Of a stretch of 64,000 nucleotides of DNA, positions 26,997-35,801 are shown piece by piece. This DNA comes from Lysobacterales bacterium (lineage in GTDB: Bacteria; Pseudomonadota; Gammaproteobacteria; Xanthomonadales; Xanthomonadaceae), in the NCBI GenBank assembly GCA_015655355.1, contig JAATFG010000016.1, forward strand, positions 1 through 64,000, in the 5' to 3' direction. The notes under the pieces are model-generated. The model saw only the letters and a program-made list of their open reading frames with translations. It did no database searches and was not told the DNA's origin. The position numbers and the translations under genes are program-made. Every line of letters starts with the position of its first letter. Positions within the stretch are counted from its first letter, which is position 1.

Positions 26997-28166
26997 GAAA
27001 ACGGCCTTCAAGTAGCGCGATTCCTGCACGTTGGCGAGGAACGGATGGTCCGCGCCGGCGCCGGCAACCTTGATGATCTGCAGCGTGCGGCCCGCATAAA
27101 ACGCCGCGCGGCGGAGCATGTCCAGGAACTGTTCTTCGCTGACCAAGCCCGTGCACGAGAACGTCGCGAACAACGCGCCGGGCTTGCACACGCCGAGCGC
27201 GAGCTTGTTCATGTCGAGGTATTTCTTCAGCGCATTGATCACTTCGTCGCGGTCGCGGGTCATCTTCGCCGGGTCGAGGATGACCACGTCGTAGGCTTCG
27301 CCGCGCGCGGCTGCGTCGCGCAGCCACGGGAAGATGTCGGCCTGCACGAACTTCAAGCCGCCGTTGCCCATCTTCAAGCCGTTCAAGCGGCCATTGGCCT
27401 TGGCGATTTCGATCACGTCCTGGTCGATGTCGACGCCGGTCACTTCGGTCGCGCCGCGCGCCGCCGCGTACACGCCGAAGCCGCCGGTGTTGCAGCACAA
27501 GTCCAGCACGCTCTTGCCTTCGACCTGGCGCGACAACCATTCGCGGTTTTCGCGCTGGTCGGCAAAAAATCCGGTCTTGTGCGCGCCTGCCGGGTCGGCG
27601 CGGAACCTGATGCCGTACTCGGTGATCGTGCTTGGCGCGGTGCCTTCGGTGTTGCGGAAGTCGAAGCTTTCCTGCTTTTGCACGTGTTCGTCGGCGAAGC
27701 TGTGGAAACGGCAGCCGGGGAAATGCTCGCGCAGCGCGTCGTAGATCCATTCGCGGTGGCGGAACATGCCGGCGCTGAAGAACTCGACCACCAGCAGGTC
27801 GCCGTAGCGATCGACGACCAGGCCGCTCAAGCCATCGCCTTCGCTGTGGACCACGCGCCACGCATCGGAGATTTCATCGAGCTTGAGGATGTCGCGGCGC
27901 AGCCGCACCGCTTCGCCGATCTTGCGCACGAACCACGCCTGGTCGATCGCCACGTCCGGGTCGGTTTCGACGATGCGCAGGGCGATGCGCGAATGGCCGT
28001 TGTAGAAACCGCGGCCGATCCATTCGTTGTCCACGCCGAACACGTCGACGATGCTGCCGGGCCTGGGCTTCTGCGGCGGCTTGTCGACCAGCTTCTGGAA
28101 GATCCACGGATGGGTCGAACGCCATGCGTTCTTGAGACGGACGGCGGGGTATTGTTCTGCGTTCAT
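26979..28166 (-). CDS. rlmI: RlmI-family 23S rRNA (cytosine-C5) methyltransferase
   Basis: A 395-aa class I SAM methyltransferase of the RlmI type (m5C1962 of 23S rRNA). It has an N-terminal PUA domain (about residues 1-80, LKNAWRSTHPWIFQKLV), then GLSGLVVDRYGDLLVVEF, the central EEHLD-like domain, the SAM motif SVLDLCCNTGGFGVYAA, motif IV DVVILDPAKMTRDRD and the catalytic Cys in ATFSCTG. The exact target base is inferred from E. coli RlmI. The gene is followed by a short duplicated tail and preceded by a GC-rich intergenic repeat. Confidence 0.88.
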   Translation of the reverse strand: MNAEQYPAVRLKNAWRSTHPWIFQKLVDKPPQKPRPGSIVDVFGVDNEWIGRGFYNGHSRIALRIVETDPDVAIDQAWFVRKIGEAVRLRRDILKLDEISDAWRVVHSEGDGLSGLVVDRYGDLLVVEFFSAGMFRHREWIYDALREHFPGCRFHSFADEHVQKQESFDFRNTEGTAPSTITEYGIRFRADPAGAHKTGFFADQRENREWLSRQVEGKSVLDLCCNTGGFGVYAAARGATEVTGVDIDQDVIEIAKANGRLNGLKMGNGGLKFVQADIFPWLRDAAARGEAYDVVILDPAKMTRDRDEVINALKKYLDMNKLALGVCKPGALFATFSCTGLVSEEQFLDMLRRAAFYAGRTLQIIKVAGAGADHPFLANVQESRYLKAVFCRVLD

Positions 28167-28190
28167 GCGCGCATTTTCGCATGTTTCAAG

Positions 28191-28250
28191 CCGCCCCCAT
28201 CCCCGCCTTCCCCCGCAAGCGGGGGAAGGTGCCCGCAGGGCGGATGGGGC
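28191..28250. repeat. GC-rich palindromic intergenic repeat (CCCCATCC type)
   Basis: Outer arms CCCCCATCCCCGCC and GGCGGATGGGG enclose an inner perfect hairpin CTTCCCCCGC-AA-GCGGGGGAAG. It lies between divergent rlmI and the rhomboid gene, so it is in both 5' regions. It resembles a repeat family common in Lysobacterales, different from the two around rdgC. Confidence 0.65.
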
Positions 28251-28284
28251 TTGTTTTCGTCCGTGTCGCCGCCATCAAGCGAAC

Positions 28285-29091
28285 ATGGACACGGAACTCC
28301 GCCATCCCGACGATCCGCGCTTCGACGCCGGCGCCGCCGCGCGTTTCGACAGGCGCCGCCTGTCGCGCGCGTTCAACGCCTCGCTCGCGTTCGTGCTGCT
28401 GCTGGTGCTGGCGTACTCGGCGCAATCGACGTTCGATGTGGAAAAGCTCGCGGTGCAGCCCCATTCCCTGCAAGGCTTGCGGGGCGTTCTGTTTGCGCCG
28501 CTCGTACATGGTTCGGTCGCGCACATCGCGGCGAACGCGACCGCGCTGCTGATCCTCGGCACGCTCGCCGGCAGCGTGTATCCGCGCGCGACGCTGCGCG
28601 CGCTGCCGCTGCTGTGGCTGGGCTCGGGCCTGGGCGCGTGGCTGCTCGGCGAACCCGGCAGCGTGCACCTCGGCGCCAGCGGCGTCGCCAACGGCTTGAT
28701 GTTCCTGGTGTTCACCCTCGGCGTGCTGCGCCGCGACCGCGCCTCGATCGCGGCCGGCTTCATCGCCATCCTGTTCTACGGCGGCGCCCTGCTCGCGGTG
28801 CTGCCGCACGAAGCGGGCATCTCGTGGCAATCGCACCTCGGCGGCGCGCTCGGCGGCATCGCTGCCGCGATCCTGTGGCGCGAGCGCGACCCGCGCCCGC
28901 CAAGGAAAAAGTATTCGTGGGAAATCGAGGAAGAGCTCGAAGCGCAGCCGCACGCGCTGGATGCACAGGCCTTCGAGCCACCAGCGCCGCCAGACACCCC
29001 GGTGTCGTGGCCGCGCCCGCAGGACGGCGCGCCGGGCGACGGCGGCGTGCCGTTGTTCCCGCCCGACCGCGCGCCACGAAAGCGCGATTGA
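28285..29091 (+). CDS. Rhomboid-family intramembrane serine protease
   Basis: A 268-aa rhomboid with about six membrane helices. It has the L1-loop/helix 2 motif VHGSVAHIAANATALL, the GxSG nucleophile motif HLGASGVANG (Ser132) and the general-base His184 in SWQSHLGGALGG, both in expected helices. A hydrophilic C-terminal tail of about 70 residues, rich in Pro and Arg, follows the last helix and is cytoplasmic. The ATG at 28285 is the first good start after the intergenic repeat. The substrate is unknown. Confidence 0.88.
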   Translation: MDTELRHPDDPRFDAGAAARFDRRRLSRAFNASLAFVLLLVLAYSAQSTFDVEKLAVQPHSLQGLRGVLFAPLVHGSVAHIAANATALLILGTLAGSVYPRATLRALPLLWLGSGLGAWLLGEPGSVHLGASGVANGLMFLVFTLGVLRRDRASIAAGFIAILFYGGALLAVLPHEAGISWQSHLGGALGGIAAAILWRERDPRPPRKKYSWEIEEELEAQPHALDAQAFEPPAPPDTPVSWPRPQDGAPGDGGVPLFPPDRAPRKRD

Positions 29092-29138
29092 CGCCAGCGC
29101 CAACGCATCGATAATCCGGCTTCCCCCTGGAGCCGACC

Positions 29139-30245
29139 ATGCCGCGCACATTCGCCCTGCTGCTGTTCGCCCTCGCATTTCCCGCGCTCGCCGCCACGCC
29201 CGCGCCGCCGCGCATCGTCGGCTACGTGGTTGACGGCGAGGCCTTGCCGCCGATCAGCGCGGAGAAACTCGACGTCGTCAACTTCGCCTTCGCCCACGTC
29301 GATGCACAGCATCGCGTCGTGCTCGACAGCCCGACCGCGACGGCGCGCCTGCACGAACTCGTCGCCCTGCGCGAGCGGAATCCGCGCCTGAAGATCGTGC
29401 TGTCGGTCGGCGGCTGGGGCGCCGGCGGTTTTTCCGAAGCGGCGGCCACGCGCGCGACCCGCCGGGTTTTCATCGACAGCGCGCTGGCGCTGCTGCGCGG
29501 AAACGATCTCGACGGCCTCGACATCGACTGGGAATATCCGACCCTGCCCGGCCCCGGCATCGCCCATTCGGCACGGGACAGGGACGACTTCAGCGCGCTG
29601 CTCGAACAACTGCGCCGGCGCTTCGATGGCGCGGGCCGGCATTACCTGCTCAGCATCGCCGCCGCCGATGGCGACGCCGCGCAGGGCCTCGACATTCCCC
29701 GCATCGGCAAGACGCTGGATGCAATCAACCTGATGGCCTACGACTTCCACGGCAGCCTGACCCCAACCACCGGCCACCACGCCGCACTGTACCGCAGCGC
29801 GAGCGCGCCACCCGGCGAGCGCAACGGCGCGCAGGCCGTCGCCGAATTCCTGCGGGCGGGCGCGCCGGCAGGCAAGCTCGTGCTCGGCGTCGCGTTCTAC
29901 GGCCGCGATTTCGACGAGGTCGAACCGGCCGACAATGGCCTGTACCAGCCGTACCACAGCGGCGGCGGTTTCGTTTCGTGGAAGCAAATCCACCGCGACC
30001 TGCTGCAACACGACGGCTACGTGCGCTACTGGGACGCCAGCGCGCAGGCGCCGTACCTGTGGAACGCGCAACGGCGCCGCTTCATCAGCTACGACGATCC
30101 GCAGTCGCTGCAGGCCAAGGCCGCCTTCGTCCGCGCAAAGCACCTCGGTGGCGTGATGTACTGGCAACACGGCGACGACGACGGCGAACAACTGCTCGAC
30201 GCGCTCGATGCCGCGCTGCATCGGGACGCCGCTGACATGCACTGA
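29139..30245 (+). CDS. GH18-family glycoside hydrolase (chitinase-like)
   Basis: A 368-aa exported GH18 protein with a signal peptide (FPALAATPA, cleavage about residue 19). The catalytic signature DGLDIDWEYP has Asp125, Asp128, Asp130 and acid Glu132. Other blocks are IVLSVGGWGAGGFS, AINLMAYDFHGSL (substrate Met-Tyr-Asp) and GGVMYWQHGDDDGEQLL in the last barrel strand. It should cleave chitin or a related beta-1,4-GlcNAc polymer by substrate-assisted catalysis; no chitin-binding module is present. It is probably periplasmic or secreted. Confidence 0.9.
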   Translation: MPRTFALLLFALAFPALAATPAPPRIVGYVVDGEALPPISAEKLDVVNFAFAHVDAQHRVVLDSPTATARLHELVALRERNPRLKIVLSVGGWGAGGFSEAAATRATRRVFIDSALALLRGNDLDGLDIDWEYPTLPGPGIAHSARDRDDFSALLEQLRRRFDGAGRHYLLSIAAADGDAAQGLDIPRIGKTLDAINLMAYDFHGSLTPTTGHHAALYRSASAPPGERNGAQAVAEFLRAGAPAGKLVLGVAFYGRDFDEVEPADNGLYQPYHSGGGFVSWKQIHRDLLQHDGYVRYWDASAQAPYLWNAQRRRFISYDDPQSLQAKAAFVRAKHLGGVMYWQHGDDDGEQLLDALDAALHRDAADMH

Positions 30246-30274
30246 TCCGCGCGCGTGGTTATGCTAATTGCATC

Positions 30275-31120
30275 ATGAAGATTCCCGCTTTCCTCGTCGC
30301 CTTCCTTGCCCTCGCCGTCGCCGCATGCAGCGGCACCCCCGCGCATGGCCCGCACGACACGGAAAAAGCCCGGCAACCGATCGAAATCCGTCCCGGTTTC
30401 TTCCGCGGTTATCTCGACGATGCAGAGCTGCCGAACAGCCTCGCGCTGGTGCCGCCCGCGCCGGTCGCCGGTTCGCCGACGCAGGCTGCCGACAACACGG
30501 TTTCCGCCGCGGCCTATGCGTTGCGCGGCACGCCGCGCTGGCGCCTGGCGAGCAGCGACGCCGACCTGCGTTTTCCGCACGCGGCCGGCTTGTTCGCCTG
30601 CGCCCTCGGCACCGACATCAGCGCCGACGCGATGCCGGCGACGTACCGCCTGTTGCAGCGCTCGCTCGCCGATGCCGCGCGCAGCAACCACTCGGCGAAA
30701 GACCACTACAAGCGCCCGCGCCCGTTCGTGCTCGACCAGCAGGCAACCTGCACGCCGGACGACGAAACGCACATGCACGACGATGGCGCGTATCCCTCCG
30801 GCCACGCAGTGATCGGCTGGACCTGGGCATCGATCCTGGCCGAAGCCGACCCGGCGCGGGCCGATGCGATCTTCCAGCGCGGCCGCAGCCTCGGCGAGAG
30901 CCGCCTGGTCTGCCACGTGCACTGGAACAGCGACGTGGTCGAGGCGCGCGTCGTCGCCGATGCGGTCGTCGCCCGCTTGCAGGACAATGCGGAATTCCAG
31001 TCCGATCTTGCGACGGCCCGACGCGAACTCGCCGCCGCGCAGGCGAAAGGCCTCGCGCCGAAACAGGATTGCAAGGCCGAAGCGGATACGCTTGCGCGCA
31101 CCGTTCCCGGCGCACTTTGA
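30275..31120 (+). CDS. PAP2-type (class A) acid phosphatase lipoprotein
   Basis: A 281-aa lipoprotein-type acid phosphatase with lipobox VAAC (Cys18). The three-part PAP2 signature is complete: KDHYKRPRPF, YPSGHAVIGW (nucleophile-assisting His) and SRLVCHVHWNSDV with the phosphoacceptor His. Class A non-specific acid phosphatases of this type release phosphate from a wide range of organic phosphomonoesters in the periplasm. A coiled, charged tail (residues about 235-281) is extra. A TATGCTAAT sequence sits 6-9 nt upstream of the ATG. Confidence 0.88.
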   Translation: MKIPAFLVAFLALAVAACSGTPAHGPHDTEKARQPIEIRPGFFRGYLDDAELPNSLALVPPAPVAGSPTQAADNTVSAAAYALRGTPRWRLASSDADLRFPHAAGLFACALGTDISADAMPATYRLLQRSLADAARSNHSAKDHYKRPRPFVLDQQATCTPDDETHMHDDGAYPSGHAVIGWTWASILAEADPARADAIFQRGRSLGESRLVCHVHWNSDVVEARVVADAVVARLQDNAEFQSDLATARRELAAAQAKGLAPKQDCKAEADTLARTVPGAL

Positions 31121-31154
31121 GACCGGCGCACTTTTCAAGCCCGCGGAGGCAGCT

Positions 31155-32177
31155 ATGAGCCAGTGGTATTTCTTCGACACCCAGACCAAGCAGCGCACCG
31201 GCCCGTTCGACGAAGCCGTGGCCATCGGCATCGCCCAGTCCAACCCGGCCTACCTGTGCTGGCGCGAAGGCATGGGCGAATGGCGGCCGGTGCGCGAAGT
31301 CGGCGAATTCAACGCCGCCAGCATCCCGCCGCCGCCGAACGCACCGCCGCCGAACCCGGGCAGCGGCAATGCGCGGATGCGCGCGGACGACATCGAGTTC
31401 CGCATCGTCGGCAACGACATGCAGTTCGTCGAGGTCGAACTCGACCCGGGCGAGAGCGCGGTGGCCGAGGCCGGCGCATTGATGTTCAAGGACGCCAGCG
31501 TGCGCATGGACACCGTGTTCGGCGACGGCTCGGCGCAGAACAACGGCCTCATGGACAAGCTGTTCGCCGCCGGTCGCCGCGTGCTTGCCGGCGACAGCCT
31601 GTTCACCACGGTGTTCACCCACCAGGGCACCGGCAAGGCCAAGGTCGCGTTCGCCTCCCCGTATCCGGGCACGGTGCTGGCGATGAAGCTCGACGAGCAC
31701 GGCGGGCGCCTGATCTGCCAGAAGGACAGCTTCCTTGCCGGCGCACGCGGCGTCTCGCTCGGCATCTTCTTCCAGCGCAAGATCCTGACCGGCCTGTTCG
31801 GCGGCGACGGCTTCATCATGCAGAAGCTCGAAGGCGACGGCTGGGTGTTCGTGCACGCCGGCGGCACCGTGGTCGAGCGCGAACTGGCCGCGGGCGAACG
31901 CCTCGACGTCGACACCGGCTGCGTGGTCGCCTTCCACGACACGGTGGGCATGGACGTGCGCCCGGTCAGCGGCATCAAGAGCATGTTCTTCGGCGGTGAA
32001 GGCATGTTCCTCGCCACGTTGACCGGGCCGGGCAAGGTGTGGATCCAGTCGCTGCCGTTCTCGCGCCTGGCCGCGCGCATGTGGATGTCCGCGCCGCAGG
32101 CCGGCGGCCGCAACGTCGGCGAAGGCTCGGTGCTCGGCAGCCTCGGCCGGATCATCGACGGCGACAACAACTTCTGA
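31155..32177 (+). CDS. GYF_2-AIM24/TIGR00266 family fusion protein
   Basis: A 340-aa cytoplasmic protein. Residues 1-55 are a GYF_2/DUF4339 domain (QWYFFDTQTKQRTGPFDEA ... YLCWREGMGEWRPV). Residues about 75-335 are the AIM24/TIGR00266 beta-helix domain, from IEFRIVGNDMQFVEVELDPG to IKSMFFGGEGMFLATLTGPG and VWIQSLPFSRLAARM. The domain's biochemical role is unknown. It is followed by a very strong bidirectional terminator. The start at 31155 has a CGGAGG ribosome site. Confidence 0.85.
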   Translation: MSQWYFFDTQTKQRTGPFDEAVAIGIAQSNPAYLCWREGMGEWRPVREVGEFNAASIPPPPNAPPPNPGSGNARMRADDIEFRIVGNDMQFVEVELDPGESAVAEAGALMFKDASVRMDTVFGDGSAQNNGLMDKLFAAGRRVLAGDSLFTTVFTHQGTGKAKVAFASPYPGTVLAMKLDEHGGRLICQKDSFLAGARGVSLGIFFQRKILTGLFGGDGFIMQKLEGDGWVFVHAGGTVVERELAAGERLDVDTGCVVAFHDTVGMDVRPVSGIKSMFFGGEGMFLATLTGPGKVWIQSLPFSRLAARMWMSAPQAGGRNVGEGSVLGSLGRIIDGDNNF

Positions 32178-32196
32178 TTCGCACGCAAATCGCTTG

Positions 32197-32231
32197 AAAG
32201 GAAAAGGCCGGAAATTCCGGCCTTTTCCTTT
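32197..32231. terminator. Bidirectional intrinsic terminator
   Basis: Perfect 17-bp inverted repeat AAAGGAAAAGGCCGGAA / TTCCGGCCTTTTCCTTT with T-rich ends on both strands. It lies between the convergent AIM24-type gene and the DUF805 gene and should stop transcription of both. Confidence 0.88.
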
Positions 32232-32252
32232 GCCGCGAACATCGCGTCACAC

Positions 32253-32705
32253 TCAGGCGACGATGCCTTGCGTTTCGTCTTCCTTCGGGTTCGGGCCCCA
32301 CTGGTTGCCGCCCGGCTGGCTGTCCAGCACCTCGAACACCAGCATCGCGATGCTCGCCAGAAAGCCAATGAACGGAATCAGGCTGAGCACGATCAGCGCC
32401 AACACCCACCAGCCGCTCCTGCCGACGTCGTGGAAACGGCGCACGGTCACCGCCAGTTGCGGCACGATGGTGGCCAGCGAATACAAACCGATCACCGCCA
32501 GCACCAGCAGCGCAAACGCGCTGAAATGCGGCTCCTCGTGCTGCAACACGGCGACATAACTGCCGAAGCCACCGGCGATGGCGAACATGATCGTCGCGGC
32601 CAGTGCGATCACGACATTCGCCAGCGACCACATCCAGTATTCCTTGCGCCGCGAGCGGCCCTGAAAGTCCGACCAGCGTTTCCACACTTGCACGTACCAA
32701 TTCAT
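32253..32705 (-). CDS. DUF805 membrane protein
   Basis: A 150-aa integral membrane protein with about four hydrophobic helices and the DUF805 hallmark VRRFHDVGRSGWW between helices 2 and 3. The amphipathic N-terminus MNWYVQVWKRWSDFQGRSRR is also typical. Its function is unknown. It is followed by the bidirectional terminator and preceded by a 92-bp gap from the radical SAM gene on the same strand. Confidence 0.85.
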   Translation of the reverse strand: MNWYVQVWKRWSDFQGRSRRKEYWMWSLANVVIALAATIMFAIAGGFGSYVAVLQHEEPHFSAFALLVLAVIGLYSLATIVPQLAVTVRRFHDVGRSGWWVLALIVLSLIPFIGFLASIAMLVFEVLDSQPGGNQWGPNPKEDETQGIVA

Positions 32706-32797
32706 TGCACTCTCCCTTTGCGTGTGGTGGTTGTGTTGGCGCGACTGCCGAGACTAACGCAGCGCATGGCCGCAAACCGCGACGTCGTTCACAGCGC

Positions 32798-33913
32798 TCA
32801 AAACAGCTCCCCCTGCGGCGACGGTTTGCGCGGCGGCACGAATTGCGAACAATCCAGCGGGCGCCCATAGCGCTCGCCGTCGTAGCCGAAGCGTTTTTTC
32901 GCGAGCTGGAAGCGCCGCGCCAGCAACTCCGCGTACACGCCTTCGCCGCGGAACCGTTTGCCGAACGTCGCGTCGTAATCCTTGCCGCCACGCTGCTGGC
33001 GGATCGCGCTCATCACGTGTTCGGCGCGCTGCGGATAGTGTCGCGCGAGCCAGTCGCGGAACAGCGGCGAAACTTCATGCGGCAGGCGCAACAACACGTA
33101 GCCGGCGGATGTGGCGCCGTGTTCGCGCGCCGCTTCCAGCACGCTTTCCAGTTCGGCATCGTTGATCCACGGAATTGCTGGCGCGAACATCACGCCCACG
33201 GCGATGCCGGCATCGCTCAGTTTCCGCATCGCCTTCAGGCGCGCATGCGGCGCCGAGGCGCGCGGTTCGAGCCTGGCCGACAACTTGTTGTCCAGCGTGG
33301 TCACGCTCAGGTAGACGCGGGCGAGAGTGTGCCGCGCCATTGGCGCGATCAGGTCGATGTCGCGTTCGACCAGCGCGTTCTTCGTTATCAGCGAAAACGG
33401 ATGCTTCGTCTCCGCAAGGACTTCGATGATGCGCCGCGTGATTTGCAGCTTGCGTTCGATCGGCTGGTAGACGTCGGTGCTCATGCCCAGCGCGATCGGC
33501 AGGCAGCGATACGACCGCTTGGCCAATTCCTCGCGCAGCAGTTCCGGCGCATTGGTCTTGGCAAAGATCTTCGTCTCGAAATCGAGGCCCGGCGACAGGT
33601 CGAGATAGGCATGCGTCGGCCGCGCAAAGCAGTAGCTGCAACCATGCTCACAACCGCGATACGGATTGACGCTCTGGTCGAAAGGAATGTCCGGCGAATC
33701 ATTGCGGCTGATGATCGAACGCGCACGCTCTTCGATGATCTGCGTCTGCGGCGCGGATTCGATCTCGTCTGCATCGTCGCGCTCGTGCCAGCCGTCGTCG
33801 ACCTGCTCGCTCACCGTCTTCGCGAAGCGCCCGGGCTGGAACGTCGCCGCGCCGCGGCCTTTCAGCGGCACGTTCGGATGCGCGGATGGCGGCAGTTTCG
33901 AGGGCATGCGCAC
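32798..33913 (-). CDS. PA0069-family radical SAM protein (SPL-like)
   Basis: A 371-aa radical SAM enzyme with the cluster motif YRGCEHGCSYCFARPTH (CxxxCxxC) preceded by the family stretch IPFDQSVNPYRGC. The C-terminal segment KRFGYDGERYGRPLDCSQF is typical of the PA0069 subgroup, which resembles spore photoproduct lyase-like enzymes but has no assigned reaction. An in-frame ATG at 33907 is nearly equally good as the start. It is divergent from cls with 69 bp between them. Confidence 0.85.
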   Translation of the reverse strand: MRMPSKLPPSAHPNVPLKGRGAATFQPGRFAKTVSEQVDDGWHERDDADEIESAPQTQIIEERARSIISRNDSPDIPFDQSVNPYRGCEHGCSYCFARPTHAYLDLSPGLDFETKIFAKTNAPELLREELAKRSYRCLPIALGMSTDVYQPIERKLQITRRIIEVLAETKHPFSLITKNALVERDIDLIAPMARHTLARVYLSVTTLDNKLSARLEPRASAPHARLKAMRKLSDAGIAVGVMFAPAIPWINDAELESVLEAAREHGATSAGYVLLRLPHEVSPLFRDWLARHYPQRAEHVMSAIRQQRGGKDYDATFGKRFRGEGVYAELLARRFQLAKKRFGYDGERYGRPLDCSQFVPPRKPSPQGELF

Positions 33914-33970
33914 ACGTTAGCGCAAGCCGATCTCAGCCGTTGCAACGCTTCGTTCATCGCGCTTCTCGTT

Positions 33971-33976
33971 TAGAAT
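33971..33976 (+). promoter_or_regulatory. Candidate -10 box of cls (leaderless spacing)
   Basis: TAGAAT followed by 6 nt (CCACGC) and the cls ATG at 33983, the spacing expected if the transcript starts at or next to the start codon. There is no Shine-Dalgarno sequence. The -35 is weak. Confidence 0.4.
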
Positions 33977-33982
33977 CCACGC

Positions 33983-35425
33983 ATGCTCGCCGTCCTGCAG
34001 GAAACCTGGCACACGCTGTCCTCGATTCCGCACATCGGGCGTTGGCTCAGCGTTGCATGGCTGCTGTACCTGGTCCCGCTGTGCATCATCATCGTGCTGC
34101 AGAAGCGCGAGCCGGTGGCGACGCTGAGCTGGCTGCTGGCGTTGTCGCTGCTGCCGTATGCCGGCTACCTCATCTATTACGTGTTCGGGCCGCAGCGCAT
34201 CCATCGCCGCCGGCTGAAGCGGGCGCGGGCGCGGTTGCGCCTGGAAGCCCAGGAAATTCCGCCTGCCGCCGCGGCCGGCAGCGAGATTTCGCGCCTGGCG
34301 CAAGCCACCACCGGGCTGCCGCCAAGCAGTGCGAGCGAGGCGACGTTGCTGGTCGACGGCGGCGCGACCTACGATGCGATCGTCGAGGCGGTTTCACGCG
34401 CGCGTGACCACGTGCATCTGGAGTACTACATCTTCGAGCCGGACCGCAGCGGCACGCGCCTGCGCGATGCCTTGATCGAACGCGCGCGCACCGGCATCAA
34501 GGTGTGCCTGCTGGTCGATGCGATGGGTTCGTCGAAGCTGCATGCGCGCTTCCTCAAGCCCTTGCTCGAAGCCGGCGCGGAAGTGGCGTGGTTCCATCCT
34601 TCGCGCCTGCGCCTGTTCGTGCGGCCGTGGATCAACCTGCGCAGCCATCGCAAGATCGTGGTGGTCGATGGTACGGTCGCCTTCACCGGCGGCATCAACA
34701 TCACCGACGACGAGAACGAGCGGCTCAATCCGAATGCCTACCGCGACCTGCACCTGCGCCTGCGCGGCGAAATCGTGCGCAGCGTGCAGCAGGTGTTCGT
34801 CGAGGATTGGGTCTATGCCAGTGGCCAGGGGCCGCAGCACCTGGCGACGACGGTGCTGTGGCCGCATCACGCGCCGCTGCCCGGCGACATCGCAGTGCAG
34901 GCGCTGGCATCGGGGCCGGACTCGTCGTGGGAAGCGATCCATCGCCTGCAGGTGTCGGCGATCCACCAGGCGCAGCGGCGCGTGTGGCTGGTGACGCCGT
35001 ACTTCGTGCCCGGCGAAGCGGCGCGGATGGCACTGACCTCCGCCGCGCTCGGCGGCCTCGAGGTGCGCCTGCTGGTGCCGCGGCGCAGCGATTCGCGGCT
35101 GGTGACGTGGGCGGCGCGTTCGTACTTCGAGGAACTGCTCGCCGCCGGCGTGAAGATCTACGAATACGGCCCGCGCATGCTGCACAGCAAGGTGCTGCTG
35201 TGCGACGACGAACTGGCGGTGGTCGGCAGCGCCAATTTCGATTCGCGCAGCTTCCGCCTGAATTTCGAGTTCTCGATGCTGTTCCGCAACCGCGATTTCT
35301 GCGCGCGGCTGGAACGCATCCTGCAGGACGAATTCGACGCGGCAAAGCCGGCGGAACGCAGCGGCAGCTTCTTCTACAGCCGCCTGCCGGAGGCGATGGC
35401 ACGGCTGGCCTCGCCGCTGCTGTGA
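33983..35425 (+). CDS. cls: Cardiolipin synthase (phospholipase D family)
   Basis: A 480-aa membrane enzyme with two N-terminal membrane helices (about residues 18-40 and 46-66) and two PLD domains. The HKD motifs are HRKIVVVDGTVAFTGG and HSKVLLCDDELAVVGS. It condenses two phosphatidylglycerol molecules, or PG with PE in some members, to cardiolipin at the inner membrane. Length and topology match ClsA-type enzymes. A -10-like TAGAAT lies 6 nt upstream of the ATG. Confidence 0.9.
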   Translation: MLAVLQETWHTLSSIPHIGRWLSVAWLLYLVPLCIIIVLQKREPVATLSWLLALSLLPYAGYLIYYVFGPQRIHRRRLKRARARLRLEAQEIPPAAAAGSEISRLAQATTGLPPSSASEATLLVDGGATYDAIVEAVSRARDHVHLEYYIFEPDRSGTRLRDALIERARTGIKVCLLVDAMGSSKLHARFLKPLLEAGAEVAWFHPSRLRLFVRPWINLRSHRKIVVVDGTVAFTGGINITDDENERLNPNAYRDLHLRLRGEIVRSVQQVFVEDWVYASGQGPQHLATTVLWPHHAPLPGDIAVQALASGPDSSWEAIHRLQVSAIHQAQRRVWLVTPYFVPGEAARMALTSAALGGLEVRLLVPRRSDSRLVTWAARSYFEELLAAGVKIYEYGPRMLHSKVLLCDDELAVVGSANFDSRSFRLNFEFSMLFRNRDFCARLERILQDEFDAAKPAERSGSFFYSRLPEAMARLASPLL

Positions 35426-35512
35426 CCGCATTGCCGCGATTGCGACGCAGGCCCGTTTCGACGCCGCGTCCTCGCGGCTAAACTGCGCCCGTCCGACCAT
35501 GAGTGGCTTGCC

Positions 35513-35770
35513 ATGTTGCGCTGGTTCTTCCTGTTCCTGTCGATCGCCTGTTTCGCCTGCTCGTTCGCGGCCAGGTCGATGGTGTCGCTGGTCCTGCTGT
35601 GGTTGCTGGCCTTGGTCCTGTTCGTGTTGTGGGCGGTAGCGCAGTACCAGGCGCATGCCGGCGACAAGCGGCGCACGATGTCGATGCCCGATCCGCAGGA
35701 AATGCAACGCCTGCGCGAAGCGGCCGCCGCACGCGGAACCGCCGCGCAAAACCAGGCCCGGCAGCCGTAG
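35513..35770 (+). CDS. Small two-helix membrane protein of unknown function
   Basis: An 85-aa protein with two hydrophobic helices ([17 protein letters not shown] and [18 protein letters not shown]) and a charged C-terminal tail of about 35 residues. No family was recognised. A possible -10, TAAACT, lies about 29 bp upstream, and the frame is intact with an ATG in a good context. It is encoded immediately before pdxJ (31 bp gap) on the same strand and may share its promoter. Confidence 0.6.
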   Translation: MLRWFFLFLSIACFACSFAARSMVSLVLLWLLALVLFVLWAVAQYQAHAGDKRRTMSMPDPQEMQRLREAAAARGTAAQNQARQP

Positions 35771-35801
35771 AATTCGTGCAATCGATCGCTCGAATCCGCA
35801 C

